Shown: positions 8,689 to 17,643 of the stretch, piece after piece | Numbering within the stretch: position 1 is the stretch's first letter | How the letters are laid out: the number at the start of each line of letters is the position of its first letter | The notes under the pieces: model-generated | Seen by the model: only the letters and a program-made list of their open reading frames with translations | Database searches by the model: none | Told to the model about the DNA's origin: nothing | NCBI RefSeq assembly: GCF_012396555.1 | Contig: NZ_JAAXPS010000005.1 | Location: 58,195 to 122,194 of the forward strand | DNA from: Facklamia miroungae | Lineage (GTDB): Bacteria; Bacillota; Bacilli; Lactobacillales; Aerococcaceae | Reading direction: 5' to 3' | Length of the DNA: 64,000 nt | Translations under genes and position numbers: made by a program

Positions 8689-10074
8689 ATGAGATTTATA
8701 AAACGCTTATTAACAACCCTCATTCTATTAAGTTTAATTTTGGGTCTTATTTATGCTGGTGGAATTGGTTATTACTCCAATCGTTTTCAAGCTAATACTA
8801 AAATAGGACAAATTGATGTGAGTAATTTAACACTCCCTCAGGCGCAGCAAAAAATTGAAGATTATGTTTTAAACCAAGAAATTGACTTTGTAGAAAATGA
8901 TCAAGCTTTAGCAAGCATTAAGATGAAAGATCTAAATCCACAATTTAATCAATCCGTTAAATTAGAAGAACTTTATAACAACCAAAATCCTAATACATGG
9001 ATAAAATATTTTTTTAAAGGCCAAAATTTTGATGATACTTCCTTGACAGATATTGAGATTGACTATCAAGTATTACAAGATAAATTACTGGCGCAAGGTA
9101 TTGATAATGCGAAGCGTTCACCTTCACAAGATGCCTTTATAGATTATTCAGATACTGAAGGCTATCACGTTGTAGAACAAAAACAAGGAACTCAGATTGA
9201 TTCTGAAGCACTAAAAAACGGTATGATGGCTCAGATTCAATCCGGTAGTTCGAGTGTTGAGTTAAATGAGTACTATAAAAAACCTCTTATGACTAGTCAA
9301 GACAGTAAAATTGAAGACTTCCTTAATCAAATTAATGATATTGTAGATACAAAAATCACTTTGGATATTGATGGAAACGTTGAAGTGATCCCAGAAAATG
9401 AAATTGAAAAATGGATTTACTTTGACAAAGATAATCAAGTCGTTTTCGATGAAAACTTGATTATGGAGTTTTTAAAAACTTATAACGACAAATACTCATC
9501 CTATCTAAATCCACGCACTTTCAATTCCACTTTACAAGGACAGGTAGTTGTTCAACCAGGAACTTTAGGCTGGTCGATTGATCGCGAAGCTGAAGCCAGT
9601 CAAATTGTAGAGGATCTGAAAAAAGGAGAAGATGTGCGCCGTGATCCTGTCGTTGTGGGAAGCGGTTATGGTATGGGTGGTAATGATATTGGTTCCACTT
9701 ATGTGGAAGTTGATTTAGCGAATCAAACCATGTTTATCTATATTAATGGTCAATTATTTACCCAGACACCCATCGTGTCGGGAAAAGATGGAGCTGAAAC
9801 AGTTCCCGGCGCTTACGCAATTTGGAGTAAGGAAAGAGACCGTTATCTAGAAGGTTATGACTGGGTGAATGAAAAAGACTATAAAGTCCATGTTGATTTT
9901 TGGATGCCGTTTGACACTGTGGGTCAAGGAATCCATGATACTGCTGCCAGACCGGCCTATGGTGGAGATATTTATCGATCTAATGGTTCCATGGGATGTA
10001 TCAATACCCCTCCAGCCGTCATGCAACAAGTCTATAATGCTTTAGAAATAGGGACACCTGTGATTGTTTTTTAA
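8689..10074 (+). CDS. L,D-transpeptidase (YkuD fold) with N-terminal membrane anchor
   Basis: The 461-residue protein has a membrane anchor at residues 5-30, a long extracellular part with a PG_binding_4-like region, and a C-terminal YkuD domain (about residues 340-461). It should cross-link peptidoglycan through 3-3 links, using Cys in NGSMGCINTPPAVMQQ and the upstream His of GIHDTAARP. The canonical motif is SHGCxN; here the His before Gly-Cys is Met, which I confirmed in the codons (TCC ATG GGA TGT). The ribosome site AAAGGAGG is strong. It lies between two FemXAB genes, so the locus is a cell-wall module. Activity with the Met variant needs testing. Confidence 0.87.
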   Translation: MRFIKRLLTTLILLSLILGLIYAGGIGYYSNRFQANTKIGQIDVSNLTLPQAQQKIEDYVLNQEIDFVENDQALASIKMKDLNPQFNQSVKLEELYNNQNPNTWIKYFFKGQNFDDTSLTDIEIDYQVLQDKLLAQGIDNAKRSPSQDAFIDYSDTEGYHVVEQKQGTQIDSEALKNGMMAQIQSGSSSVELNEYYKKPLMTSQDSKIEDFLNQINDIVDTKITLDIDGNVEVIPENEIEKWIYFDKDNQVVFDENLIMEFLKTYNDKYSSYLNPRTFNSTLQGQVVVQPGTLGWSIDREAEASQIVEDLKKGEDVRRDPVVVGSGYGMGGNDIGSTYVEVDLANQTMFIYINGQLFTQTPIVSGKDGAETVPGAYAIWSKERDRYLEGYDWVNEKDYKVHVDFWMPFDTVGQGIHDTAARPAYGGDIYRSNGSMGCINTPPAVMQQVYNALEIGTPVIVF

Positions 10075-10092
10075 TGACATTTTAATATAATT

Positions 10093-10158
10093 ACAAGCAT
10101 CCGCTTATGTGAACAATCAGCTATTACATAATGCAGATGCTTGTTTCTATTTTACTAG
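10093..10158 (+). terminator. Terminator of the L,D-transpeptidase gene
   Basis: ACAAGCATC pairs with GATGCTTGT at the base of an extended hairpin that also contains a TTATGT/ACATAA pairing; a T-rich stretch follows. Confidence 0.65.
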
Positions 10159-10230
10159 TAATAATTAACTCATGTTTCGTTCTATAATAGGCTAATAGAG
10201 TCTATATTAATAGTTTATTTGGAGGTAGCT

Positions 10231-11400
10231 ATGCAAATTAAAGAAATACCCTATGATGCGTTAAAAGATTTCTTGGCAGAAAGAAATGGTTACTCATTTT
10301 TACAAACGGCTCAGATGTCAGCAGTATTGGCTGCTAAAGGATATCAAGTAAAACGTTTAGCTTTAGAAGACCAAGGTGAAATTAAGGCAATCGGTGTAGC
10401 CTATATCCAAAAAATATTTGCCGGAAAAAGAATGGACTTGATGGCAGGGGCATATTCAGATGAAGAGAAGTTTGAGTCACTCTTCTACCAACATATTAGA
10501 GCTTATGCTAAGCTTCATAGGATTACTCAAGTAGTTATCCAACCCGACCATAATTACCATCTTTATAATAGCGAAGCAACTTCAATCAAGCCTTTGGAGG
10601 AAATTCCAAGCTATTTTGAACGTTTAGGGTACATCAAAGAAGATGCCAGTGAATTTCTTATGCAAGGAATGCCAACCTTCCAGTATCTAAAAGATTTGAC
10701 TCCATTTGGTCCGCAAGATGAATCAAAACTCTTAAAATCATTTAATAAAAACAGTCAAAGAAAGATTAAAAAGGCCAAACAATTTGATCTTCGCATTCGT
10801 AAGATGGAATATGAAGAATTAGAAGACTTTTGTAAAATCACGCGTGAAACAGCTAGCCGACAGGGATTTGAAGACAAATCTTTAGCTTATTATCAAACTT
10901 TATACAAAGAGTTTGAAGATCAGATTGAATTTTTAGTGGCGGAGATAAATTTACCTGCAGCTAGCAATAACTTAACAAAAGAGCTTGCTCGTTTAGATCC
11001 TGAGAAATCACAAAACCAGGATAGGATTCAGTCTTTAAAGGCTGATTTGCATACAGTACAAGCTATGCAAACTGAAAGTACAAAAGAGACAGTTCAACTT
11101 GCTAATATGCTGATGATTTATTTAGAAAATGAAGCGACCTATTTCCTTGGAGGATCAGTGGAAGCCTTTCAGAAGTTTTCGGCCCCTTTCTTATTACAAT
11201 ACGAAGCTATGATGCGTACCATCAAAAGAGAAATTCCGCTTTATAATTTTTATGCAATTGAAGGAGATTTTGATGGCAGTGACGGAGTTCTCCGATTTAA
11301 GCAGAATTTTAATGGCTTTATTTTAGAGAAGACTGGAACTTTCTCTTATTATCCACGGTTACTCTACTATAAAATGAGTAAAATTCTTAAATGGAGATAA
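10231..11400 (+). CDS. Second FemXAB-type peptidoglycan aminoacyltransferase
   Basis: The protein has 389 residues from ATG 10231, which follows GGAGGT (10221-10226); a TTG at 10219 is in frame but overlaps that site. It has the two-lobed Fem architecture, with KSFNKNSQRKIKKAKQFDL at the end of the first lobe, a helical arm near residues 240-300 (KELARLDPEKSQNQDRIQSL), and YNFYAIEGDFDGSDGVLRFK at the catalytic end. Compared with the first Fem protein it is divergent, so the two probably add successive residues of a branch, as MurM/MurN or FemA/FemB do. Its own terminator follows. Confidence 0.87.
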   Translation: MQIKEIPYDALKDFLAERNGYSFLQTAQMSAVLAAKGYQVKRLALEDQGEIKAIGVAYIQKIFAGKRMDLMAGAYSDEEKFESLFYQHIRAYAKLHRITQVVIQPDHNYHLYNSEATSIKPLEEIPSYFERLGYIKEDASEFLMQGMPTFQYLKDLTPFGPQDESKLLKSFNKNSQRKIKKAKQFDLRIRKMEYEELEDFCKITRETASRQGFEDKSLAYYQTLYKEFEDQIEFLVAEINLPAASNNLTKELARLDPEKSQNQDRIQSLKADLHTVQAMQTESTKETVQLANMLMIYLENEATYFLGGSVEAFQKFSAPFLLQYEAMMRTIKREIPLYNFYAIEGDFDGSDGVLRFKQNFNGFILEKTGTFSYYPRLLYYKMSKILKWR

Positions 11401-11432
11401 ATCTTTCTGTATAAAGGTAAATTTTTGTTAAT

Positions 11433-11472
11433 ACATGGTTCTTGAATAATATTCAGGAGCTATGTTTTTTAT
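11433..11472 (+). terminator. Terminator of the second FemXAB gene
   Basis: ACATGG...TTGAAT pairs with ATTCAG...CTATGT around a 3-base loop with small mismatches, followed by six T. Confidence 0.75.
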
Positions 11473-11567
11473 GATTTAAGCGTTTTCTTTTCTCTTTATT
11501 TAGAATTTGATATAATTAGAATAAATAGTAGGCCCAATTATAAAGATTCTAAAGAAAGGTAAAAGAA

Positions 11568-12473
11568 ATGGATATCAGACAATTAAAATATTTTGTGGAG
11601 ATTGTTCAATCGGACTGTAATATGAGTAAGGCTGCAAAACACTTATTTGTCAGTCAATCTGCCTTGAGTCAAATTATTTCTACCTTTGAAGAGGCGAATA
11701 ACTTGAGTCTTTTTTATCGCGAAAGAGGCAGACTAGTCGGTTTGACCCCTATTGGTCATAAGTATTATAAGTATGCCTTGGAGATGATCGGCCTTTATGA
11801 TCGTATGATGACTACTATCCATAACGAATCGCGTAAACTCAATAACGTTGTTCGTATCGGCTTACCTTCGATTGTTTTAAGAACTAAGTTGACGAATATC
11901 GTTTTGGATCTACCGAAGGACCTCCCCGATCTTAAATTGGAGATTATTGAAGGCGGATGCCAATTTCTATATGAACGATTGGAAGAAGGCGACATAGACT
12001 TAGCGATCTTGATGGACCCGATTCGCCGTAATGGCGACTTCCAAGACCAAGTGATTATTCAAGATCAATTTGTTGTCTTTATGGATCCCGCGAATCCATT
12101 GACTAAAAAGAAAAAAGTTACTTGGGACGATGTCAATAAAGTCCCTATTGCCATCTTTAACGATAGCTTTTCCACCAATCATTTGGTGATGGATCAATTT
12201 GCTCAAAGACAGATGAAACCTGAAATTTTCATCCATTCTTCTTCTTGGGAATATTTAGTTGACTTAGTAAAAGGAAATGAGATTGTGACCATCCTGCCAT
12301 TATCCACTTACCCTTTAATTAATTCGGATCAGATAGTCTACCGTGAATTTAAAAAGAATCTACCTTTTGATATTTATCTATCTCGAAAAAATTATGAGGT
12401 TTATCCTTCTAGTCATAATCTTCTTTTTGATTGGCTAAAAAAATATGTTAGTCAACAAGTACAGATACAGTAA
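11568..12473 (+). CDS. LysR-type transcriptional regulator
   Basis: The 301-residue protein has the N-terminal winged helix MDIRQLKYFVEIVQSDCNMS followed by KAAKHLFVSQSALSQIISTF and a C-terminal periplasmic-binding-like effector domain. Such proteins usually act as activators of a neighbouring operon. Here the adjacent gene set in the same direction is the acyl-CoA operon starting at 12978, with its own long upstream region. A terminator separates the two, so regulation, not co-transcription, is the likely link. The effector is unknown; an acyl-CoA or short fatty acid would be logical but is a guess. Confidence 0.88.
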   Translation: MDIRQLKYFVEIVQSDCNMSKAAKHLFVSQSALSQIISTFEEANNLSLFYRERGRLVGLTPIGHKYYKYALEMIGLYDRMMTTIHNESRKLNNVVRIGLPSIVLRTKLTNIVLDLPKDLPDLKLEIIEGGCQFLYERLEEGDIDLAILMDPIRRNGDFQDQVIIQDQFVVFMDPANPLTKKKKVTWDDVNKVPIAIFNDSFSTNHLVMDQFAQRQMKPEIFIHSSSWEYLVDLVKGNEIVTILPLSTYPLINSDQIVYREFKKNLPFDIYLSRKNYEVYPSSHNLLFDWLKKYVSQQVQIQ

Positions 12474-12492
12474 AAATTTGATACAGTCTGCC

Positions 12493-12531
12493 AAAGTATA
12501 TTTCTTTTAATAAAGAAATGTACTTTTTTTA
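12493..12531 (+). terminator. Terminator of the LysR gene
   Basis: AAAGTA-ATTTCTTT and AAAGAAAT-GTACTTT form a hairpin with a TAAT loop, followed by a T run. Confidence 0.75.
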
Positions 12532-12977
12532 TATGTAAATGGGCTAAATAAAAATTTTTTTGAAGCTATTTTGTCAAAAGGTCTCAAATTATTGGTCAAA
12601 AATTAATTTAAATTGTTGTCAATTGCACAAACTCTAAAAACTTAAAATTTAATACGAATTCAGAGTAAACAGTATAGAGATAACCTCTGCACGACTTTGT
12701 GAATTTTATTCTTGTCTATACAAGATACTTTGTGAAAAATAGTGTGATAAATCACAATAAAAATGAGTACCCATTAGAAATAGTTATAGAGTCATTGTCT
12801 TTTACTTAGTTGTAAGCCCTTTAATGTTCTCATATACTCAATTTGTAAGCGCTTATCGATTATAAAAAATACCTCTTTAAAATTTTTCTACTGAAATTGA
12901 GAAAAAATGCTGAGTGAAAATTTGTGAATTTTGAAAAATGGAACAGAAAATCTTTGTGATCTGGACCGAAGGAGAGA
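12532..12977 (+). promoter_or_regulatory. Long upstream region of the acyl-CoA operon with repeated TTTGTGA boxes
   Basis: In this AT-rich 446-base stretch TTTGTGA occurs at 12696, 12729, 12921 and 12953, and a dyad TGTGATAAATCACA lies at 12743-12756. The half-site TGTGA/TCACA is shared by CRP/FNR-type and Rex-type regulators, but the N4 spacing of the dyad is not the standard one for either. A LysR regulator encoded upstream is another candidate to bind here. A promoter could not be placed with confidence. Confidence 0.5.
12843..12857 (+). promoter_or_regulatory. cre-like site upstream of the acyl-CoA operon
   Basis: TTGTAAGCGCTTATC contains the palindromic core AAGCGCTT of CcpA sites and departs from consensus only at the last conserved C. 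It lies about 120 bases before the first gene and suggests glucose repression of the operon. Confidence 0.55.
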
Positions 12978-13763
12978 ATGATGATTGAGTTAAATACTTT
13001 AAATTATACTGTTGATTCTGGCATCGCCAAGTTGGTCCTCAATCAACCTAAAAGCCTAAATGCCATTAATTCAGCAATGTTGGATGACTTGAATACCTTT
13101 ATAGATGCAATTGAAGCGGATGAAAGTGTTCGGGTGGTAATTTTAACAGGTGAAGGAAAAGCTTTCATGGCCGGTGGCGATATTAAAGAAATGATGAAGA
13201 TGGATCAGCAAGTGGCTAAAAAATTTATTGAATACGGCAACTATACAATGAATCGCTTAGCGAATCTTAAACAAATAATGATTGGTGCTTTAAATGGTTT
13301 TGCCTTAGGTGGCGGATTAGAGCTTGCTTTGACGTGTGATTTGAGGATCGGGTGTGCTGAAAATACCATTGGTTTTCCTGAAGTTGGCTTAGGGATTATG
13401 CCAGGCTATGGTGGAACGCAAAGAGCCGTTCGTTTAATTGGATTAGGCGCAACGAAGCGATTGGTTTTCACGGGAGAATTAATAGATGGTAAAGAAGCTT
13501 ATCGTTTAGGTCTGATTGACTACCTAGCTCCTAAAGAAGACTTATTGAAAGAAGCTGATAAATTAGCTGAAAAATTAATGCAACAAGCCCCCCTCGCTTT
13601 AGAAAAAGCCAAATTGGCTATTAATCGTGGTTCTCAATCAACCTTACAAGAAGGCCTTTTATTGGAAAATGAAATTGTAACTGGACTATTTAATAGTCAA
13701 GATCGTGTCGAAGGAATGAGTGCTTTTGTTGAAAAAAGAAAAGCTAATTTTGAAGGAAAATAA
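12978..13763 (+). CDS. Enoyl-CoA hydratase (crotonase family)
   Basis: The protein of about 261 residues hydrates 2-enoyl-CoA, probably crotonyl-CoA, to 3-hydroxyacyl-CoA. Crotonase features are the oxyanion-hole segments GKAFMAGGDIKEM and NGFALGGGLELALTCDL, and both catalytic glutamates are in place (GGGLE and GFPEVGLGIMPGYGGTQR). Two ATG codons are adjacent; the second (12981) has better spacing from AAGGAG (12969-12974) and may be the true start. It is the first gene of a five-gene operon and lies 15 bases before the CoA-transferase gene. Confidence 0.9.
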   Translation: MMIELNTLNYTVDSGIAKLVLNQPKSLNAINSAMLDDLNTFIDAIEADESVRVVILTGEGKAFMAGGDIKEMMKMDQQVAKKFIEYGNYTMNRLANLKQIMIGALNGFALGGGLELALTCDLRIGCAENTIGFPEVGLGIMPGYGGTQRAVRLIGLGATKRLVFTGELIDGKEAYRLGLIDYLAPKEDLLKEADKLAEKLMQQAPLALEKAKLAINRGSQSTLQEGLLLENEIVTGLFNSQDRVEGMSAFVEKRKANFEGK

Positions 13764-13778
13764 GTCAGGAGGAATAGT

Positions 13779-15074
13779 ATGAGTCAATATCAAAAGATGT
13801 ATGAAGAAAAGCGACGATCAGTCGAAGACTTGGTGGCTATGATTGAACCAGGTGAAGGAATTGTACTAGCGGCTGCCGGAAGCGAGCCCTTGTTGATTAC
13901 GCAGGCTTTAAATAATGCGAAACATTTAAAGGGTAACCGTTTATACCGTATGTTATCCATGTCGCCAGTCATTAATCTACCAAAGGATCAATTGAAACAA
14001 TATAGCTTTTTCCTATCTGGTCTGGACCGCAAGGCAATGAGAAATACAGATGTCGATTTAATCCCATCTCATTTTTCAGAGATTCCTGCCATTATTAAAC
14101 AAAGAGAGCCAGAGCCAATTATGATTAGTCAAGCTTCACCAATGGATGAAGAGGGTTACTTCTCATATGGCCTGACCTCTGCCTATACACCTACAACCGT
14201 TGAGTTCGCTAAAAAAGTTTTTCTTGAAGTGAATGAAAACATGCCACACACACATGGAGAGGGGATGAGGATTCATATTTCAGAAGTGACAGCCTTTGTG
14301 GAGTCTTCTGAACCAGCATTAGAATTACCACATATTGAACTATCTGAAAAAGACCGCAAAATTGGTGAGTATGTTGGATCGATTGTTGACGATGGAGCGA
14401 CGATTCAAATTGGTTTTGGAACTATTCCCAACGCTGTTATGAATGCTTTAAGCAATAAGAAGCGATTGGGTATCCATACCGAAATGTTGCCTTCTTCAGT
14501 AGTGGATCTTTATCAAGATAAAGTAATCACTAATGAGGAAAAACCAGTCGGAAGACATCGTTTTTCCACTACCTTGGCTTTAGGAAATCGTCGTTTGTAT
14601 GACTTTATTGATAATAACGAAGATGTTGAAATTCTTCCGGTTAACTTCATTAATAATATTATGGAGCTTTCAAAAATAGATAACCTTGTTTCTGTTAATA
14701 CAACCTTGGAAATTGATTTCTTGGGTCAATGTAATTCTGAGCAATTGGAAGATTTTTACTATTCAGGTACCGGCGGTCAATCCGATTTTGCTATCGGTGC
14801 AAGAATAGCTAAAAAGGGAATCGGAATCGTATGTCTCTACTCTACCGCCAAGGATGATACTATTTCACGAATTGTGCCACATTTACACAGCGGATCACCT
14901 GTTTCAACTTCAAAAAATGATATTGAAATTGTTGTAACTGAGTATGGGGTAGCTCATCTCAAAGGTAAGAGTATCCAAGAAAGAGTTGAGGCCTTAATTG
15001 AAGTTGCTCATCCTAAGTTCCGTCAAGAATTAAAAGAACAAGCAATTAAACTAGGTTACTATCCAAATAATTAA
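13779..15074 (+). CDS. Acyl-CoA:carboxylate CoA-transferase (acetyl-CoA hydrolase/transferase family)
   Basis: The 431-residue enzyme moves CoA between acids, probably acetate and a short-chain acid such as butyrate or 4-hydroxybutyrate. Recognisable parts are QIGFGTIPNAVMNAL (glycine loop), the putative catalytic Glu in LEIDFLGQCNSE, followed by YYSGTGGQSDFAIGA and EYGVAHLKGKS near the C-terminus. The order of motifs matches the 4-hydroxybutyrate/butyryl-CoA transferase branch. AGGAGG is at proper distance from ATG 13779. In this operon it could release the acid product or activate an incoming acid; direction cannot be told from sequence. Confidence 0.87.
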   Translation: MSQYQKMYEEKRRSVEDLVAMIEPGEGIVLAAAGSEPLLITQALNNAKHLKGNRLYRMLSMSPVINLPKDQLKQYSFFLSGLDRKAMRNTDVDLIPSHFSEIPAIIKQREPEPIMISQASPMDEEGYFSYGLTSAYTPTTVEFAKKVFLEVNENMPHTHGEGMRIHISEVTAFVESSEPALELPHIELSEKDRKIGEYVGSIVDDGATIQIGFGTIPNAVMNALSNKKRLGIHTEMLPSSVVDLYQDKVITNEEKPVGRHRFSTTLALGNRRLYDFIDNNEDVEILPVNFINNIMELSKIDNLVSVNTTLEIDFLGQCNSEQLEDFYYSGTGGQSDFAIGARIAKKGIGIVCLYSTAKDDTISRIVPHLHSGSPVSTSKNDIEIVVTEYGVAHLKGKSIQERVEALIEVAHPKFRQELKEQAIKLGYYPNN

Positions 15075-15111
15075 TAAATAAATAATAAAAAAAGAAAAGG
15101 ATTGATGAAAA

Positions 15112-16317
15112 ATGACAACAAAAATTGAGAAATTACAGTACTTATATCCAGAAGATATTTATGGCTACTCGCATGATTTATCAGAAAATGAAGTAGACTT
15201 CTTAATGAAACTGCGTGATGTTCTTGAAAAAGAACTCTATCCTGTCATTGATGAGCACTGGAAGAAAGAACTTTTCCCAATGGAAGCCTTTAAGAAAATA
15301 ACTGATTTGGGGATAATGACGGATCCATCCTTATTTGAAGGCCGTGAAGACAAACGTAAAACGTCAGAAATGTTTAACCTCTTCCGTCTTTATGAACTAA
15401 ACCGGATGGACTCATCCATTGGAGCTTTCAGTATTGTACACGGTGGACTGGCATATTCAACCGTATTAATCGGTGGATCTGAAGAGCAAATCAACTACTA
15501 TGCACCAAAACTTGCTTCATACGAATGGCATTCATGCTTTGGCCTAACAGAACCTCTTCATGGTTCAGATATAGCTGGAGGATTAGCAACAACTGCCGAA
15601 AAACAAGGAAACAAGTGGGTACTTAATGGAGAGAAAAAATGGATTGGTGGAGCGGCGACAGCAGATGTCCTTCCAATCTTTGCGCGTGACGTTGAAGATG
15701 GCAAGATTAAATGTTTTATGGTACCAGGTGGAACTAAAGGCCTGACAGTAGATAAGATCGATGGAAAAATTGCCTTGCGTATGGTTCAAAACGGCCATAT
15801 TAAATTAAATAACGTTGAAGTAGATGCTGAAGCACGTTTGGAAAATATTAATGGCTTTAAAGATGTCGCTAAGATTTTATATACAACGCGTGCGGATGTG
15901 GCTCACTTAGCTACAGGTCTTCACGCAGGGGCTTTAGCGAATACTTTGAAGTATGTTAAAGAACGTGAGCAATTTGGTAAGAAGATCTCTGAGTTCCAAT
16001 TAGTACAAGAAAAATTAGCAAGAATGCAAGCTAACTGTGTCACTTCACTAGGATTATCTCATCGTTTAGCTGTTTTACAAGAACAAGGTAAATATGAAGA
16101 AGTTCAATCCTCACTCGCTAAAATGAACAATGCTTACCGTTTACGTGAAACAGTTGCTTTAGGACGTGAGTTATTAGGTGGTAACGGTATCATTGTTGAG
16201 CATGATGTAGCTCGATTCTTCGTTGATGCTGAAGCTGCATATTCATACGAAGGAACTCACGAAGTCAACTCACTCATTATCGGTCGTCACTTAACTGGTA
16301 AAGGAGCTTTCGTTTAA
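15112..16317 (+). CDS. Acyl-CoA dehydrogenase, glutaryl-CoA-dehydrogenase-like
   Basis: This 401-residue flavoprotein interconverts acyl-CoA and 2-enoyl-CoA. Family motifs are CFGLTEPLHGSDIAGGLATT (FAD/substrate loop), EREQFGKKISEFQLVQEKLA and GRELLGGNGI, and the presumed catalytic Glu in SYEGTHEVNSLIIGRHLTG. The C-terminal end is closer to glutaryl-CoA dehydrogenase or ACX4 than to clostridial butyryl-CoA dehydrogenase. That leaves two readings: a butyryl/crotonyl step or oxidative decarboxylation of glutaryl-CoA to crotonyl-CoA. No electron-transfer flavoprotein genes are in the window, so the electron partner is unknown. It sits third in the operon. Confidence 0.88.
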   Translation: MTTKIEKLQYLYPEDIYGYSHDLSENEVDFLMKLRDVLEKELYPVIDEHWKKELFPMEAFKKITDLGIMTDPSLFEGREDKRKTSEMFNLFRLYELNRMDSSIGAFSIVHGGLAYSTVLIGGSEEQINYYAPKLASYEWHSCFGLTEPLHGSDIAGGLATTAEKQGNKWVLNGEKKWIGGAATADVLPIFARDVEDGKIKCFMVPGGTKGLTVDKIDGKIALRMVQNGHIKLNNVEVDAEARLENINGFKDVAKILYTTRADVAHLATGLHAGALANTLKYVKEREQFGKKISEFQLVQEKLARMQANCVTSLGLSHRLAVLQEQGKYEEVQSSLAKMNNAYRLRETVALGRELLGGNGIIVEHDVARFFVDAEAAYSYEGTHEVNSLIIGRHLTGKGAFV

Positions 16318-16374
16318 AAAGCAGTAATTGGGATATGCAATCAGGAAAGTAAGGAAGAAATAAGGAGAGTATGT

Positions 16375-17616
16375 ATGAAGAAAAATTTAGAAGAAGTTGT
16401 CATTGTTGGAGCTGCCAGAACACCAGTTGGAGCCTTTTTAGGTGATTTAAAGACGGTTCGTGTACAAGATCTAGGAACGACAGCCTTAAAAGAAGCGGCT
16501 AAACGCGCCGGAGTTGGTTTAGAAGAAATCGAAGAAGTGATCTGTGGACATGTAGTAGGTTCTCCTACATCCAGTAATATCGGTCGTGTAATTGGGCTCA
16601 ATGCTGGAGTACCGATTGAATCTACTGGATATACTGTAAACCGCTTGTGTGGTTCAGGTATTCAATCAGCTGTATCAGCAGTGCAAGTTTTACAATCAAC
16701 TGATAGTAAATATGTTGCAGCCGGAGGAGCAGAATCCTTATCGCGAGCACCTTACTTTTTACCTGAAGAAGTACGTTTCCAAGGGTTCCGCTCTGGTGAC
16801 CAAAGACTAATCGACTCCAACACTATGATTCATACTGGATCTGTTGGGGATGGGTACCCTGAAATCATTCATATGGGTCAAACGGCTGAAAAATTAGCAG
16901 AAATGTATCATATCTCACGCGAAGAACAAGATGAATTTGCTTTAAATAGTCAACTTAAAGCTAAAAAGGCAATGGAATCTGGCCGTCTCGATCAAGAAAT
17001 TGTTCCGGTAGAAATTAAAGACCGTAAAGGCAATGTGACGGTTGTAGATAAAGATAGTCACCCTCGTCCAGATACAAATATGGAAAAATTAGGCAAGTTA
17101 AAACCAGCCTTTGTTAAAGGTGGAAGTGTCACTGCAGGTAATGCTTCGGGCTTAAACGATGGAGCAGCTTTTGAAATCTTTACTACAAAAGAAAATGCTG
17201 AAGCAAATAATCTTGAAATAATGGCTAAAGTAGTCGATTACTCAGTAACAGGTTGTGCTCCGGATGTAATGGGCTTAGGACCAGTGAACTCAATTAAAGA
17301 AATACTCGAAAGAAATGATTTCACGTTAGAAGACATTGATATCCTAGAAATTAATGAGGCCTTTGCTGCTCAGACACTGGCTGTTTTGAAGGAATTAGGC
17401 AATGGACCAGAAACCGAATTGTATCACCGCTTAAATCCAAATGGTGGAGCAATTGCCCTAGGACATCCTTTAGGTTGTACCGGAGCAAGAATGATTACAT
17501 CCATTTGTTATGAATTTAAGAACCGTCCAGAAACACGTTATGCGATTGCATCAGCTTGTATCGGTGGAGGTATGGGAATTTCAATTCTGTTAGAAAATGG
17601 CTATTACAAAGGCTAG
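16375..17616 (+). CDS. Acetyl-CoA acetyltransferase (thiolase)
   Basis: The 413-residue enzyme condenses two acetyl-CoA to acetoacetyl-CoA or cleaves it. All thiolase residues are visible: the nucleophile Cys in VNRLCGSGIQSAVSA, INEAFAAQTLAVL, the His in GGAIALGHPLGCTGARM, and the second Cys in ACIGGGMGISILLE. It is slightly longer than biosynthetic thiolases of about 392 residues, owing to insertions near residues 130-150. ATG 16375 follows AAGGAGAG. It lies fourth in the operon, 27 bases before the 3-hydroxyacyl-CoA dehydrogenase gene, which handles its product. Confidence 0.92.
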   Translation: MKKNLEEVVIVGAARTPVGAFLGDLKTVRVQDLGTTALKEAAKRAGVGLEEIEEVICGHVVGSPTSSNIGRVIGLNAGVPIESTGYTVNRLCGSGIQSAVSAVQVLQSTDSKYVAAGGAESLSRAPYFLPEEVRFQGFRSGDQRLIDSNTMIHTGSVGDGYPEIIHMGQTAEKLAEMYHISREEQDEFALNSQLKAKKAMESGRLDQEIVPVEIKDRKGNVTVVDKDSHPRPDTNMEKLGKLKPAFVKGGSVTAGNASGLNDGAAFEIFTTKENAEANNLEIMAKVVDYSVTGCAPDVMGLGPVNSIKEILERNDFTLEDIDILEINEAFAAQTLAVLKELGNGPETELYHRLNPNGGAIALGHPLGCTGARMITSICYEFKNRPETRYAIASACIGGGMGISILLENGYYKG

Positions 17617-17643
17617 TATTAAGAGAGATTAGGGGAGGATTAA

